A stretch of DNA of 64,000 nucleotides from Leptospira johnsonii (GTDB lineage Bacteria > Spirochaetota > Leptospiria > Leptospirales > Leptospiraceae): assembly GCF_003112675.1 (NCBI RefSeq), contig NZ_BFAY01000011.1, positions 744,001 through 808,000 of the forward strand, in the 5' to 3' direction. A program made the translations under genes and the position numbers. Below, in pieces: positions 35,917 through 46,759 of this stretch (its first letter is position 1; the number at the start of each line of letters is the position of its first letter). The notes under the pieces were generated by a model, which saw nothing but the letters and a program-made list of their open reading frames with translations, had not been told where the DNA came from and ran no database searches.

Positions 35917-37559
35917 CTTCTTCCTCCGCCGATCCGGGCCAGACATTGTTTGGTCCAGAACTCGGTTCGTTCCGGATTATAGTTCTTCGTATCTTTTTGT
36001 ACGAAGAACTTTAGGGCTTTATTATATTCACCCTTTTTATAAAAAGACATCCCAAGGAAAAACTTCGCTTTTCCTCTGATATCTATATCGTTGGAACCTG
36101 CATAAGGAGCCAATTGTTTTACTGCTTCTCCGTATTCGTTTTTCCAATACGTTGCTCTCAGCACCCGATCGACCTCTTCTTCAGTTGGTTCTTCCTGTTC
36201 TACGATCAAAGGTTGTTTTTCGTCATTCTGAACGTTTTGGTTCTGATTATTCTGAGGAGTATTATCTTCTTCTTTTGGCTCGTTTTTATTAGGCTTATCG
36301 TTCTCTGCAGTTTGTGTATTGTTTTCGGCCGGACCAGGTGCTCCTCCGATCGCAACATAAGACTGATCCTGAGTTAGAGTGAAATCTTCCAGATCTCCTC
36401 GTTTAACTGTAACACCAAAATACATGGTCCCAGAGTATGGTTTCATCTTGACCATAACGTTAGTGTCCGGATGAGAAACTTCTCCGAGTTTTCTAACATT
36501 ACCACCTAGGAAAGTAGAAACTCCTCCAGACAATGGTTTACCTGCTTGGTAGATTGAGTAGATCGTGTTTTCATCCGCGCGATCAGGAGCTTTCCAATCT
36601 AAACGAACTCCTCCCTCAACCACACTAGCATTCAGGTCCTTCACGTGCATTTCATCGTACGCGAATTGAGGATTAGTAACTACTGAATCATCTTCTTTAG
36701 GAGGTTTTCTCTTGTCCTGATCGTAAACATAAAACTGACGAATGAAGGATTGGTTCTGAACCAAAGGTAAAACTTCTTTCAAACCTTGTTTTACTGAAAC
36801 GCCGTAATAAAGAGTTTGTGACTTAGTCAGATCTTGATCCAAGAAAGTATTCTCGGGATGAGAAACTTCCGCCAACTTCTCCGCTTTTCTCATCAATGTC
36901 ATACTAGACATTGGCTCCGCGGATTTATAGATCGTGTAGATAGTCTCCCCTGGAATTCCTTTCGGATAAGGTTCCCAAGAAACACGGAGGAACTGACCTT
37001 CTCTTTTTACAGTGATATCAGTTACTCTAGCGTTATCCGAAAGATACTTTTGCTCTTCAGGAGGAGATTGATTTGTATTCGTAGAAGGCGGATAATTATT
37101 CTGAGTATTGCTCGGAGGATAATTTGTCTGAGGTTGTGGATTATTCTCTATCACGATCGGGATGGTTGTGTAGTTACGATTTGCAACTAACCTTGCATCC
37201 TTCTTCCTTACATGATGAGCTAACACAACTGCGTAATAATAAGTTCCTGGTTTCAGATTATAATCGTAGATCTGATTCACACCGTTAGCTACACCACTCG
37301 GAAATTTTCCCAAAGAGTCGGAGATATAACATTTCTCAGGACTATCGATGATAGAAGAAGATCGGGCCACGATGATCTCGCCCGTTTCTCTAGGAGGTTC
37401 CCAAGTAATACGAACGGACCTACCGTCTTTTAAGACTTCCACATTGATGGAATTGGCGACACTTGCATTCTCATTGTCCAGACGAAAGTCCTGGGCATAG
37501 ATAGATTGTCCCAATGCCAAAAGGAAGAATATAGATAGGATCCTGAGTCGAATTTTCAT
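35913..37559 (-). CDS. Exported protein with three fibronectin-III-like repeats and a TPR-like tail
   Basis: 548 residues with a signal peptide (LGQSIYAQD). Three FN3-like repeats of about 100 residues are visible, each with an R-x-x-W-E/K-P/A-P strand, a middle Y-x-IY-x-A/S-x-x-P-x-S segment and a final GV-x-V-K-x-G strand. Asn/Pro/Gln-rich linkers separate the repeats (residues about 140-170 and 400-460). The C-terminus (about 465-548) is TPR-like (GKAKFFLGMSFYKKGEYNKAL). Probably a surface or periplasmic structural protein. Coupled to the TPR gene downstream. Confidence 0.75.
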   Translation of the reverse strand: MKIRLRILSIFFLLALGQSIYAQDFRLDNENASVANSINVEVLKDGRSVRITWEPPRETGEIIVARSSSIIDSPEKCYISDSLGKFPSGVANGVNQIYDYNLKPGTYYYAVVLAHHVRKKDARLVANRNYTTIPIVIENNPQPQTNYPPSNTQNNYPPSTNTNQSPPEEQKYLSDNARVTDITVKREGQFLRVSWEPYPKGIPGETIYTIYKSAEPMSSMTLMRKAEKLAEVSHPENTFLDQDLTKSQTLYYGVSVKQGLKEVLPLVQNQSFIRQFYVYDQDKRKPPKEDDSVVTNPQFAYDEMHVKDLNASVVEGGVRLDWKAPDRADENTIYSIYQAGKPLSGGVSTFLGGNVRKLGEVSHPDTNVMVKMKPYSGTMYFGVTVKRGDLEDFTLTQDQSYVAIGGAPGPAENNTQTAENDKPNKNEPKEEDNTPQNNQNQNVQNDEKQPLIVEQEEPTEEEVDRVLRATYWKNEYGEAVKQLAPYAGSNDIDIRGKAKFFLGMSFYKKGEYNKALKFFVQKDTKNYNPERTEFWTKQCLARIGGGRR

Positions 37560-37736
37560 CTGGAAATAAGCTTCCGAATTAGATTATCGGTTGCTACAAT
37601 GCAAATTTTTACTTCGGTTTTTAGGAGAATGTGGGGAAAATAATATAAAATGCAAAAGATGCAAAAACTTGGCCTTTCGGTTTGGTCTTGACTAATGAAA
37701 GCATTCATACGACATAATACGACTTCCGGCAATTAA

Positions 37737-38399
37737 ATGATCGATATAGAATATTATTACGACCCAGAATATCAGAATTTTCTCCTCTCTAGTAAGAGAC
37801 GTGAGCTTACCCCTCCGGAAATCGTTTTGAAACATTTTTCGCTCAAGGATGTGCAGAATATCGTGGATTTCGGGATGGGCCTGGGTTTCTGGACGGAAAC
37901 TCTTCTTAAATCCATCCACAAAGAAGGCTGGGTCTGGGGAGCAGAATGTAACCAAGACTTTCTAGACGAAGTTTTACATTGGAAGAACCGAGAAAATATC
38001 CAAAGATTTACTCCTTTTTATATGGAGAAGGCGGATCGCCCCTTATTGCCGGAATGGATCCCTGTCCCTGAAGTCATCTTTGCTTCTTTAGTACTTTCTA
38101 CTTTCGCAGACCCGGGCCAAGCAATGGACGGATTAGTTCGTTCCATGAAGAAGGGCGGCAAATTGATCGTTCTCGACTGGGTCAAAAACGAATATCCAAT
38201 CGGACCGAAGATCAATGATAAGATCTCTTTAGATAAAATGAAATTTTTAGCAGAACAATATAAATTAGAGATCATTAAAACTGTTCGGATCAGCGAAAAC
38301 GTGTACGGTTTGGAGATCCAATCCGGTCCTGAATTCGAATACGGTTATTACGATCTTAGAGAAGAAGAAATGTATTCGGAAGAATTGATCCGTTCTTAA
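37737..38399 (+). CDS. Class I SAM-dependent methyltransferase
   Basis: 220 residues. Motif I VDFGMGLGFWTE binds S-adenosylmethionine, a motif II acid is in VWGAECNQDF, and a post-motif region SLVLSTFADPGQAMDGLVRSMKKGGKLIVLDW follows as in UbiE/Methyltransf_11 members. Substrate unknown. The C-terminus is acidic (EFEYGYYDLREEEM). It converges with mtaB. Confidence 0.85.
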   Translation: MIDIEYYYDPEYQNFLLSSKRRELTPPEIVLKHFSLKDVQNIVDFGMGLGFWTETLLKSIHKEGWVWGAECNQDFLDEVLHWKNRENIQRFTPFYMEKADRPLLPEWIPVPEVIFASLVLSTFADPGQAMDGLVRSMKKGGKLIVLDWVKNEYPIGPKINDKISLDKMKFLAEQYKLEIIKTVRISENVYGLEIQSGPEFEYGYYDLREEEMYSEELIRS

Positions 38400-38449
38400 A
38401 GGTTTACAACCTGGTCTCAAGATTATTTAGAAAATTCTAAAATAACCGA

Positions 38450-39769
38450 TCAACCGATCGCGGCAAGTATCCTAGCGGAAACCTTACCTTCTTTATCGGC
38501 GACATCGAGGATATATTCTCCGATCTCTAAGGTCAAAAATTGTCCTGGGCTTAAACTTTTCAGATCGCTTTCAGGGATCACCGCTTTTAGATAATTATCG
38601 GTAACAGCAATTCCGCCTCTTTCCAAAACAGCCTCTCTCTTTTTAGAGAACTGGCTTTCTGCGTATTTGCGATGCAGCCTCTGAGAAAGATCCATAAGAG
38701 AATGAACTCTTTCCTTTTTAGTTTCTTTGGAAACAGTTTCCGGGAATTGCTCTGCGGAAGTATTTTTACGAACGGAGAATGGAAACGCGTGTATTTTAGA
38801 AAAACCTAATTCTTCCAGGATAGAAGTAGAATCCTGAAAATCCTCTTCTGTTTCTCCAGGAAAACCTACGATCACATCGGTTCCTAAGAATAGATCCGGG
38901 ACTTTGGACTTAGCAAGTTCTATCCTTTTACGGAAAGTTTCAGGAGTATAACTGCGTTTCATCCTTTTCAAGATCTCTTTACTTCCGCTTTGTAAAGGAA
39001 CATGTAAAAATGGAGTGAATCTAGGATGGGTAAGAAGTTCCGCAAGCTCCACACCAACATCCGGCGGTTCGATGGAAGAAAGTCTAAGTCTGGAATATTC
39101 TAATTTATTTAAGATTGCCTCGAGCATTTTAGGAAACGCCTTTCTGCCTTCTGCATCTCTATACCAGCCAAGGTTTACACCAGTAAGTATGATCTCTCCC
39201 ACTCCGTTATCTTGTAAGAAGGAAACCTGATCCAGTACATCCTTCCAATTTCGGGAGACACCCTTACCTCTTGCTTGGGGGATTTTGCAATAAGAACATT
39301 GGCGATCACATCCGTCTTGGATCTTTAGATAAGCTCTGGTATGTCCGTTCGGAAGAACGTCCGAATAGGCGAATCGATCCGAAACAATCTGGATATGAGA
39401 AGAATCCGCTCCTTCTTTTTCTAAGATCATCCTAGGTAGATCGGATTTGTTTTCGTTACCGATCACACCTGCGATCCCGGGAATGGATTCTATCGATTCT
39501 TTGTCTGTTTGTGCGTAACAGCCCGTTACCCAAACCTGAGCGCCTGGATATCTTTTGATTGCGTTACGAATAATATTACGATTTCTTGAATCTGCTTTAT
39601 TAGTGACGGTACATGTATTGACGACCACCACATCGGGAACATCTTCTGCAGTAGCTACGGAATATCCGTGTTTACTCAAAGAAGAGAATAAACCGTCAGA
39701 CTCAAAAAAATTGAGCCTGCAACCTAAGGTATGGAATAATACCTTTTTTTCAGCCGGCGGAAAGGGCAT
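38450..39769 (-). CDS. mtaB: tRNA (N6-L-threonylcarbamoyladenosine(37)-C2)-methylthiotransferase MtaB
   Basis: 439 residues of the MiaB/MtaB radical-SAM family. The N-terminal domain holds cluster cysteines in [21 protein letters not shown] and VTGCYAQT. The radical SAM triad is in [22 protein letters not shown]-like domain ends the protein. LKIQDGCD and [13 protein letters not shown] favour MtaB over MiaB, so it should methylthiolate t6A37 of tRNAs. The start overlaps the end of the upstream TPR gene by 20 nt. Confidence 0.93.
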   Translation of the reverse strand: MPFPPAEKKVLFHTLGCRLNFFESDGLFSSLSKHGYSVATAEDVPDVVVVNTCTVTNKADSRNRNIIRNAIKRYPGAQVWVTGCYAQTDKESIESIPGIAGVIGNENKSDLPRMILEKEGADSSHIQIVSDRFAYSDVLPNGHTRAYLKIQDGCDRQCSYCKIPQARGKGVSRNWKDVLDQVSFLQDNGVGEIILTGVNLGWYRDAEGRKAFPKMLEAILNKLEYSRLRLSSIEPPDVGVELAELLTHPRFTPFLHVPLQSGSKEILKRMKRSYTPETFRKRIELAKSKVPDLFLGTDVIVGFPGETEEDFQDSTSILEELGFSKIHAFPFSVRKNTSAEQFPETVSKETKKERVHSLMDLSQRLHRKYAESQFSKKREAVLERGGIAVTDNYLKAVIPESDLKSLSPGQFLTLEIGEYILDVADKEGKVSARILAAIG

Positions 39770-40538
39770 TGATCCTTGCCTCTATTCTTCTAATATTGCC
39801 TTTTATTTTTTCGTCGTCAGGTTTTAACTTAAGGGCGGATTCCAATTGTTCTTTAGCATTTCTTAATTGTTCGAGGGCCTTTTTGATATTCCCTCTCTTT
39901 GCTTCTTGGTTTCCCGCTTTTTCGTAAACTAAGCCAAGATTGTTCAACACGTTTGGATTATTCGGAACTAAAGACTGAGCCCATTTCAAACTGACTTCTG
40001 CTTTTTCCGCACTTCCTAAGTAAAAATAAACCTGAGCTTCTAAAACGAGCGGGCGATAATCGCCACCGTCTTCTGCCTTTAGTTTCTCGATAATATATAA
40101 AGCTTCTCTGGCTTTATTATTATATAACAAAGCAGTCGCATATAATAGTCTTACTTCTCTATTTTTAGGGTTAGATTGGTAAGAATTATAAATGATCTCT
40201 AATGCGTCGGAATTCTTACCTGCTTGGATCAAATATCTGGCAAAATCCACGCTAACAGCAGGATCTCCAGGTTTTAATTTTAATGCTTCGGACCAATGAG
40301 TGGCTGCGGATTTATTTCTTCCCGCATTATAATGACAGAAGGCCGCCAGGTAGTGAGTATCGTAGGATCTTTTTCCTTGTTCGTGAAGTACACGAATGAT
40401 CTCTAAAGCTTTTTCAGAATTTCCTTTTTGGAATTCCGCCAATGCTGTTTGGTAATCCGGCTCGCTCTGAGCAAAGCTATTCCCCGCAGAAAAAACAAAT
40501 AGTATCAGTGTAAGTAGGAGTATTTTTCCTTTGTGCAT
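39750..40538 (-). CDS. Exported TPR-repeat protein
   Basis: 262 residues with a signal peptide ([20 protein letters not shown]). Five to six TPR-like units cover most of the mature part (for example [60 protein letters not shown]). It precedes mtaB by overlap, but a functional link to tRNA modification is not expected. Function unknown. Confidence 0.85.
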   Translation of the reverse strand: MHKGKILLLTLILFVFSAGNSFAQSEPDYQTALAEFQKGNSEKALEIIRVLHEQGKRSYDTHYLAAFCHYNAGRNKSAATHWSEALKLKPGDPAVSVDFARYLIQAGKNSDALEIIYNSYQSNPKNREVRLLYATALLYNNKAREALYIIEKLKAEDGGDYRPLVLEAQVYFYLGSAEKAEVSLKWAQSLVPNNPNVLNNLGLVYEKAGNQEAKRGNIKKALEQLRNAKEQLESALKLKPDDEKIKGNIRRIEARINALSAG

Positions 40539-40570
40539 CTTTTAGTCACTTTTTATGGGCGGGAAAGATT

Positions 40571-40996
40571 TTAGGTGGGGACCCCCATTGATTTTGTATT
40601 TAGACAATCAATTAAGGAATAAAATGGCTCCACCGGGTCGATGAAAACGATTATACTCGGATACCGTATGGAAAGGAAATGTTCTATTCTTTCCTCAGAT
40701 ACGATCTGAAAGTCCCCGGTTTCCAAAACAGGTAAACCGTCCAAGTTTCTGTATATCTCGTATTCCTCTTGATCGAGGAAATCCGCCAACAGCATATAAC
40801 CGGATCCGAAGTAGACCCCGCCTTGGAAGTAGTATTTGTAGAGGACACGTACCTCGGGAAGAAATAAATCAGGCTGAAAAACACATAGGGAAATTTTTTC
40901 GATCCCAGCGACGGTTCTGATCTTACGTAAATGGAACCATACTTTGCGGACCAAAAGGTAAAGGAGCACAAATATAACGGGAATCAGGTACGGCAT
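40571..40996 (-). CDS. Small protein with N-terminal membrane helix
   Basis: 141 residues. GGAGAGGG precedes the ATG. A single hydrophobic helix ([20 protein letters not shown]) is followed by a cytoplasmic-type basic patch and a beta-rich domain with an [20 protein letters not shown] segment. I recognise no family. It follows the clpC operon after a terminator and precedes a TPR gene. Confidence 0.7.
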   Translation of the reverse strand: MPYLIPVIFVLLYLLVRKVWFHLRKIRTVAGIEKISLCVFQPDLFLPEVRVLYKYYFQGGVYFGSGYMLLADFLDQEEYEIYRNLDGLPVLETGDFQIVSEERIEHFLSIRYPSIIVFIDPVEPFYSLIDCLNTKSMGVPT

Positions 40997-41030
40997 ACAC
41001 CCTCTCCAATGAAGTCTCCCTTTTTAGATC

Positions 41031-41062
41031 AAAAGCCCCCCTTTCGTCTCCGAAGGAGGGCA
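41031..41062 (-). terminator. Probable intrinsic terminator of the clpC operon
   Basis: Reading the minus strand: GCCCTCCTTCG, loop GAGA, CGAAAGGGGGGC, then TTTTGATC. About 11 bp pair with one bulge and one G-T. It lies just after the clpC stop codon. Confidence 0.65.
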
Positions 41063-41070
41063 AAGATCTT

Positions 41071-43611
41071 TTACACTAGCGCAGGTTCTTCGGAACGCTC
41101 CGGATTGTTCGGAGAATTTCCTCCGTCGGAACCTTGATCCGCAGGTTTATAATCGGTCCAAGCTTCTTCCAAGAAGTCCAGTTTACCTTCTTTGAAGGAA
41201 ACCGTGATCTTAGTAGGCTCTTTATAAGCGCCTTTCAAGGTTTGGACTGCCATATAATCTTCTAACTCACGTTGGAACACTCTGCGTAATGGACGTGCAC
41301 CGAACTTCTCGTCGTAGCCTATATCCATGAAGTGATCCTTCGCTTCTTGAGTTAGGTCTATCCTGATCTTCTTATCCAATAATCTCTTATTGGTGTCTTT
41401 GATCATGATATCCATAATCGCCATAAGCTCTTCTTTTCTGAGAGGTTTGAAGTAAACAACTTCGTCCACACGGTTCAAGAACTCTGGGTTGAAATGTTTT
41501 TTCAACTGCTCTCTAGCTTGGTCGGACTTATATTTGTCCTCTTCTCCGGAACGGTCCTCGAATCCGAGTCTTACACTGCTCGAAATTTCTTTGGCGCCGA
41601 TATTCGAAGTCATGATGATGATCGCGTCCCTGAAGTTTACCTTACGTCCTTTGGTGTCCGTCAGGTTCCCTTCTTCCATTACTTGGAGAAGAACGTTGAA
41701 AATATCATGGTGAGCTTTTTCGATCTCATCCAATAGAATGATAGAATACGGTTTTTTACGTACAAACTCAGTTAATTGTCCGCCATCATCGTAACCAACA
41801 TAACCAGGAGGAGCTCCGATCAATCTACTGACCGCATGTGGTTCCATATACTCGGACATATCCACACGTAACATTGCATCTTGGTCTCCGAATAAGAACT
41901 CAGCCAAAGCTTTCGCAAGCTCGGTTTTACCCACACCTGTAGGTCCGAGGAAGATAAAGGATCCAGTAGGTCTACGCTCTGCTTTAAATCCAGTCCTTGC
42001 CCTGCGAACGGATTTTGCGATTTTTTCGATCGCTTCGTCCTGGCCGACAACTCTTAGTTTAAGTTCCTCTTCCAAACGAAGAAGTCTCGCGGACTCGTTC
42101 TCTTCCATTCTTTGTAACGGAATTCCGGTCCATTGAGAAACCACGGAAAGAATATCGTCTTCATCGATAGAAACTGCGAAATCATCCAGTTTCTCCTGCC
42201 AAGATCTGATCTTTTCTTCCAGAACTTGTTTCTTACGATTTACTTCGTCGCGAACTCCAGCAGCTTTTTCATACTCTTGGGAACGAACTAGATCTTCTTT
42301 CTTTTGAGAGAGTGTTTTGATCTCTTCTTCCAAGTCTTTCACTGCTTGAGGACGAGCACAGTTCGCAAGTCTTGCTTTTGCACCCGCTTCGTCGATGATA
42401 TCGATCGCTTTGTCTGGTAGATATCTATCATTGATATATCTATGAGATAATCTAACTGCTTGATCCAAAGCTCTTTCTGAATAACGCACCTTATGGTGAG
42501 CTTCGTATGCTTTTTTCAATCCGGTAAGGATTTGAATAGCATCGTCTACAGAAGGTTCTGCAACTTTTACGACTTGGAACCTTCTTTCCAATGCGGAATC
42601 ACGCTCGATATACTTGCGGTATTCAGTGCTTGTAGTAGCGCCGATACATTGCAGTTCCCCTCTTGCAAGTGCAGGTTTCAGGATATTTGCGGCGTCTACC
42701 GCTCCTTCTGCTGCTCCTGCTCCGATCAGAGTATGCAACTCGTCGATAAATATGATGATATTATTAGAAGAAGAAATTTCTTTCATGATCTTCTTTAATC
42801 TTTCTTCGAATTCTCCGCGATACTTGGTTCCTGCGATCAAGCTTGCTAGATCCAGGGAAAGTACACGTTTTTCGAAAAGAAGATCCGGAACATTCTTCTC
42901 TACGATCGCAAGTGCGAGTCCTTCTACGATTGCAGTTTTACCAACTCCGGATTCTCCAACCAATACTGGGTTGTTCTTGGTTTTACGAGAAAGGATTTGG
43001 ATCACTCTCTGGATCTCGTTCGCTCTTCCTACAACTGGATCCAGTTTTTTATCTCTGGCTAGTTGAGTAAGATCTCTTGCAAACTCGTCCAAGATCGGAG
43101 TTTTAGTTTTTTCAGCACGTGGAGTTCCTGGCTGAGCAGTAGGCTGACTGGAAACTCCAACTGTGCTTGTAGGAGGAGCGCCCAATAGACGTAAGATCTC
43201 TCCTTTGATCACATTATAATTCACGCTAAAGGAGTATAACGCTCCACCAGCGATATTATTATTATCTCGCAATAATGCTAGAAGAATATGCTCTGTTCCA
43301 ACATAGTTGTGTTTGAGACGTTTGGCTTCTTCCTTAGAGAGTTCGATAATTTTTTGGTATCGATCCTGTCCTTGGGCCATGTCCATCAACAATGTGCCGG
43401 AGTTCTCCCTGGTCCTGCGCTCTACTTCTTTACGAAGTTCGTTCAGGTTGATGTTCAGGTTATTCAGTATTTTTATCGCGACCGAATCTTCTTCCTTTAA
43501 CAATCCTAATAAGATATGTTCAGGGCCTATAAATTCGCTACCAAGACGTTTTGCTTCGTCCTGCGCGATCTCGTTGATTACTCGTTTTGCTCTTTTAGTA
43601 AATTCCAACAT
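41071..43611 (-). CDS. clpC: ATP-dependent Clp protease ATP-binding subunit ClpC
   Basis: 846 residues from the ATG at 43611 (AGGAAGG upstream). An upstream in-frame ATG adds 20 residues that do not resemble the family. The N-domain has two repeats ([15 protein letters not shown] and [15 protein letters not shown]). NBD1 has Walker A GESGVGKT, then the M-domain with the UVR-like [13 protein letters not shown] motif, and NBD2 with GPTGVGKT. The ClpP-binding loop is LGFEDR. It unfolds proteins for ClpP. An M-domain of this type binds adaptors such as McsB or MecA in Firmicutes, and the upstream gene is McsA/McsB-like. Confidence 0.97.
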   Translation of the reverse strand: MLEFTKRAKRVINEIAQDEAKRLGSEFIGPEHILLGLLKEEDSVAIKILNNLNINLNELRKEVERRTRENSGTLLMDMAQGQDRYQKIIELSKEEAKRLKHNYVGTEHILLALLRDNNNIAGGALYSFSVNYNVIKGEILRLLGAPPTSTVGVSSQPTAQPGTPRAEKTKTPILDEFARDLTQLARDKKLDPVVGRANEIQRVIQILSRKTKNNPVLVGESGVGKTAIVEGLALAIVEKNVPDLLFEKRVLSLDLASLIAGTKYRGEFEERLKKIMKEISSSNNIIIFIDELHTLIGAGAAEGAVDAANILKPALARGELQCIGATTSTEYRKYIERDSALERRFQVVKVAEPSVDDAIQILTGLKKAYEAHHKVRYSERALDQAVRLSHRYINDRYLPDKAIDIIDEAGAKARLANCARPQAVKDLEEEIKTLSQKKEDLVRSQEYEKAAGVRDEVNRKKQVLEEKIRSWQEKLDDFAVSIDEDDILSVVSQWTGIPLQRMEENESARLLRLEEELKLRVVGQDEAIEKIAKSVRRARTGFKAERRPTGSFIFLGPTGVGKTELAKALAEFLFGDQDAMLRVDMSEYMEPHAVSRLIGAPPGYVGYDDGGQLTEFVRKKPYSIILLDEIEKAHHDIFNVLLQVMEEGNLTDTKGRKVNFRDAIIIMTSNIGAKEISSSVRLGFEDRSGEEDKYKSDQAREQLKKHFNPEFLNRVDEVVYFKPLRKEELMAIMDIMIKDTNKRLLDKKIRIDLTQEAKDHFMDIGYDEKFGARPLRRVFQRELEDYMAVQTLKGAYKEPTKITVSFKEGKLDFLEEAWTDYKPADQGSDGGNSPNNPERSEEPALV

Positions 43612-43725
43612 AATTGCACGCCCTTCCTGATGGGTTCTGTAGGTTAGACTGTATTCGCATCCAATTTCCAACTGGGAGCCGGAATCTCCCTTAAAGAATA
43701 TATCGGACTAGTTAACCAAAAAGGA

Positions 43726-44550
43726 TTACGGGTCAAATGAGGCTTTTGTCCCTTCTTTTCCGCTTATTACCAGTAAGGCTAAATACGAAACCAAATTGAA
43801 AAAGGAATTTTTTCGATTTGGACCGAAATTTTTTCGGAAAAATACCAATCTGCCCTTCAATTCTTCCCGATAGAAGCCCCAGTCAGTAGGCAGCCTGAAA
43901 TCCCTTAACTCTCCCGAGTCCGCAAGTCTTGCCGGAATGGAAACAGAAAGTTTGTCCCCAAAACCGGAATTGGTAGGACAGGAATTGATGAATCCGATCC
44001 CTTTTTGAAAATCAAACTTATCTTCCGCCTCGAATTTCGTTAAAAAATCAGATTTTAGGACAGAGTTTAACTCAAGTAGGGAATCAGTCACATATTCCCA
44101 ACGAATATGATCCTCGTCTCCCATTACTAATGTCCCTGAATTCCAGGGAATTCTTTGTTTTAATTCCGAGATCGGTTGTTTTTTTCCGAAGTTTGGATCT
44201 TTAACTTGGGAATCATTCTCGCCTATGAACGAATTTAGGAATTGGTCCGTTTTTTCGGTACGTTTGGTATATGTAGAATGTTTCGGATTTCTAGCAATAC
44301 GGAATCTATATGTGAAAGGCAAACGATTCGAATCTATATAGGACAGGCCTTCTTCCCAATTTGTTTTTCTGAATTTTTCCCAAATGGTAATCGCTGGGAA
44401 ATGAGAAGGTGGTTCCCAATCGGAAGGGGCCTGGATTGGAATAAACTTGGTATATTCTTCTCCCAAAAATTGGATACAATGAGCGCATCCGATCTTTCCC
44501 CGATTTTTCCAGTCGAGAAGGGATAAGCCGCAATAAATACAGCCATCCAT
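43726..44550 (-). CDS. McsA-type zinc finger fused to McsB-like guanidino-kinase domain
   Basis: 274 residues. Residues 4-25 match the McsA zinc finger: Cys4-x2-Cys7-G-x-S, W, GKIGC22-x2-Cys25. Residues about 78-262 align with McsB, the protein-arginine kinase: YRFRIARN (family SSRIRLARN), GDEDHIR (family NEEDHIR; Glu146 and Arg150 kept) and SCPTNSGFGDKLSV (family SCPTNVGTGLRASV; Cys191 kept, Arg changed to Lys200). WGFYRE aligns with RGIYGE, so the phosphate-binding Arg is Trp224. About 100 C-terminal residues of McsB are missing. Gene order is lolD, this gene, clpC. It may be a weak kinase or only an adaptor; I favour adaptor. No Shine-Dalgarno sequence; it starts 6 nt after lolD. Confidence 0.75.
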   Translation of the reverse strand: MDGCIYCGLSLLDWKNRGKIGCAHCIQFLGEEYTKFIPIQAPSDWEPPSHFPAITIWEKFRKTNWEEGLSYIDSNRLPFTYRFRIARNPKHSTYTKRTEKTDQFLNSFIGENDSQVKDPNFGKKQPISELKQRIPWNSGTLVMGDEDHIRWEYVTDSLLELNSVLKSDFLTKFEAEDKFDFQKGIGFINSCPTNSGFGDKLSVSIPARLADSGELRDFRLPTDWGFYREELKGRLVFFRKNFGPNRKNSFFNLVSYLALLVISGKEGTKASFDP

Positions 44551-44556
44551 AAATGT

Positions 44557-45249
44557 TTATACCGTCTGTGGGACCGAAGCTGGTTTGAGTTTCCCTTGGA
44601 AGATCTGGTTTCTTTTATGTGCGAGTGCCGCCAGTTCCATATCGTGAGTCACCAGTATTAAGCTGAATCTAAGATCCTTTTGTAGTTCTTGGATCAGGCC
44701 CATTAGATTTCTGGAATTCTCTCTGTCCAAGTTTCCAGTAGGTTCGTCTGCAAGTATGAGTTTTTTTCCTGCGACAAGCGCTCTTGCCACTCCTACTCTT
44801 GCACTTTCTCCACCTGATAATTGAGAAGGATGACTATGGATCCTTTCTTTCAATCCCACTTTTTCCAACATGGAGATTGCTTCCTTCTCCGCTTTAGAAG
44901 TAGAATAACCTTTGATCAAAAGTGGAATACTCACATTCTCCAATGCGGAGAAGTCGGGAAGAAGAAGATGATGTTGAAAGATGAATGCGATCTTTTCGGC
45001 GCGGAAACTTTCCTTTCCTCTTTCGTCCATATCGCTTAGATTGGTGCCGCAGACTTCGACCTCTCCGGAATCGAAACTATCCATGGCGCCAAGTATATTC
45101 AGAAGAGTGGATTTTCCGATCCCGGATTTTCCTTCGATGGAGAAGATCTCGCCTTCTTCCACGTCCATGTCCAATCCATCCAATACGGAAAATTCCTTTT
45201 CCAGGATATGATATTTTTTAACCAGATTTCGGATCTTAATAATGCTCAC
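44557..45249 (-). CDS. lolD: Lipoprotein-releasing ABC transporter ATP-binding protein (LolD-type)
   Basis: 230 residues from a GTG start 1 nt after the stop of the permease gene. Walker [11 protein letters not shown]-loop FQHH, signature LSGGE and Walker [13 protein letters not shown] are intact. Family LolD/MacB/FtsE-type. With the preceding permease it should extract lipoproteins from the inner membrane, as in the Lol system of Gram-negative bacteria and spirochaetes. The downstream McsA/McsB-like gene starts 6 nt after its stop. Confidence 0.88.
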   Translation of the reverse strand: MSIIKIRNLVKKYHILEKEFSVLDGLDMDVEEGEIFSIEGKSGIGKSTLLNILGAMDSFDSGEVEVCGTNLSDMDERGKESFRAEKIAFIFQHHLLLPDFSALENVSIPLLIKGYSTSKAEKEAISMLEKVGLKERIHSHPSQLSGGESARVGVARALVAGKKLILADEPTGNLDRENSRNLMGLIQELQKDLRFSLILVTHDMELAALAHKRNQIFQGKLKPASVPQTV

Positions 45250-45250
45250 G

Positions 45251-46624
45251 TTAGTCGTTCCTTATCGTGTCGACAGGGTTCAAGCTTGCCGCCCATCTCG
45301 CGGGGAAGTATCCTGCAATTCCGGAAAGTATCGTGGCCGCAGTGGTAACCATAAAAATAAAAGGTATGTTAATATCGACAGGCAGTTTATCGAAATAATA
45401 GATACGTTTAGGAACTAGCTCCACAGGAGTCCAGTCGGAACCTGTGAAAGAAAGCCCTACCATATTGATGATCTCTTCGATATAACCAATAATGCTATCG
45501 AGAGAATTCGCTAAGAATATTCCACCAACTCCCCCAGTCAAAGAAGCTAAAATTCCCACAAGCATCGCATTCAATGTAAAGATCAGCAGAATATCCGAAG
45601 CAGGAAGTCCAAGGGCTTTAAGCACTCCAATGGACTTACGTTTTGCACGCACTAAAGAATATACGGATGCGACCATCCCGAGTGCTGCCAAGATAATAAA
45701 TAAGAAAACGATTATGGAGATGATCGTCTTTTCCAACTGCAGGGCTGCTAATAAATTTTCCTGCTCTTCTGCGATCGTTCTCACAGATAAAGAAGAAGCT
45801 GCATCTATTTCCTGCTCGAATTCTAAACTATTAAAAAGTTTGTACAACTTCCGTTTGCTGATCGCAAGATCGTCCAGAGACTTTGCTTTGATCGTGATCT
45901 GATTTACAGAATCTTTCATTTTGAAAAATTTCTGGGCCACCGGCAATGCCATATAAACGAAACTGGAATCGAACTTGTAGTTCCCTGTTTTAAAAAATCC
46001 GGATACTCTGAAATTCTGAACGCTTACTTCTACACCTTTTCCGAGAGAGAACCTTCCCCCTGGAACCGCTAAAGTAAGTTGTTTGCCCAAACTGAAATTG
46101 TATAGATCCTCCATTTCTTTTCCAAGGATGATATAGTTCTCTCGGTTTAAATGGCCAAGTTCTTCCCTATCGTAGTGAACCACTCTGGGAAAGTTATGAA
46201 GTTTGTTCTCGATCAACGCATCTACGCTTGGGACAGCGACTGCCTTGATGAGAACCGGATAAAATACGTTATATCTCTGTATGAGTCCATGACTTTGGAT
46301 CCCACCTTCAACAGAAATGATCCTGTCTTTGAGGTCAGGATCATTTTGTATGTATTTGATGATCTTTTGGTAATCTCGGATCTCTCCGCCATTGGAACTA
46401 CTTTCAATTGTAATATGTTCTCCGCCTTGCCACAGAGATTCCTTAAGTTGCCTTTGGAATCCGTTGAAGATGGAAAGAACTACGATGAGCAGGGCGACTC
46501 CGACAGCCATCACGATAAACGAAATCCTGGACTTGATCGAAAGCAATCCTGTGACTCTGGATCCTCGAATATAGCGGGAAGTAAGAAGTAGGATTAGGGG
46601 GGATCTATGAAAGAAGAAATGCAT
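45251..46624 (-). CDS. Lipoprotein-releasing ABC transporter permease (LolC/LolE family)
   Basis: About 457 residues from the ATG at 46624; a TTG at 46657 would add 11 residues. Four membrane helices in the FtsX arrangement: one at about 30-50 (after [15 protein letters not shown]), then a large periplasmic MacB-like domain, and three at the end. [18 protein letters not shown] and [17 protein letters not shown] are typical LolC/E motifs. A single permease gene suggests a homodimer rather than LolC-LolE. The region upstream has a full-consensus promoter. Confidence 0.9.
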   Translation of the reverse strand: MHFFFHRSPLILLLTSRYIRGSRVTGLLSIKSRISFIVMAVGVALLIVVLSIFNGFQRQLKESLWQGGEHITIESSSNGGEIRDYQKIIKYIQNDPDLKDRIISVEGGIQSHGLIQRYNVFYPVLIKAVAVPSVDALIENKLHNFPRVVHYDREELGHLNRENYIILGKEMEDLYNFSLGKQLTLAVPGGRFSLGKGVEVSVQNFRVSGFFKTGNYKFDSSFVYMALPVAQKFFKMKDSVNQITIKAKSLDDLAISKRKLYKLFNSLEFEQEIDAASSLSVRTIAEEQENLLAALQLEKTIISIIVFLFIILAALGMVASVYSLVRAKRKSIGVLKALGLPASDILLIFTLNAMLVGILASLTGGVGGIFLANSLDSIIGYIEEIINMVGLSFTGSDWTPVELVPKRIYYFDKLPVDINIPFIFMVTTAATILSGIAGYFPARWAASLNPVDTIRND

Positions 46625-46674
46625 CAGTTGGGCGGTTGAAATTAAACATATCCGCAAATTTCCTTAGTTTGACA

Positions 46675-46702
46675 ATTATAAGATTCCGATGCAGGATGTC
46701 AA
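46675..46702 (-). promoter_or_regulatory. Consensus sigma-70 promoter of the lolC/E-lolD-mcs-clpC operon
   Basis: On the minus strand TTGACA (46702-46697) and TATAAT (46680-46675) are separated by 16 bp; both hexamers match the consensus at all six bases. Transcription should start near 46668, about 45 nt before the likely ATG at 46624. It lies in the intergenic region before the plus-strand gene at 46760. Confidence 0.75.
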
Positions 46703-46759
46703 AAAAAAGTCGATACCGATTTGGCCTCATAGTAGGATCGGTCTTTCATTCGAAATTAT

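Noticed and set aside
37688..37718. Promoter TTGACT/CATAAT before the methyltransferase
   Set aside because: The spacer is 19 bp and both hexamers are imperfect.
38400..38449. AT-rich near-palindrome between the methyltransferase and mtaB
   Set aside because: The stem is only A/T pairs with a bulge and no T-run; too weak for a terminator call.
46607..46649. 14-codon frame starting at ATG 46649 in the lolC/E leader
   Set aside because: It overlaps the permease start out of frame and has AAGGA upstream, but at this length there is no evidence for a leader peptide.
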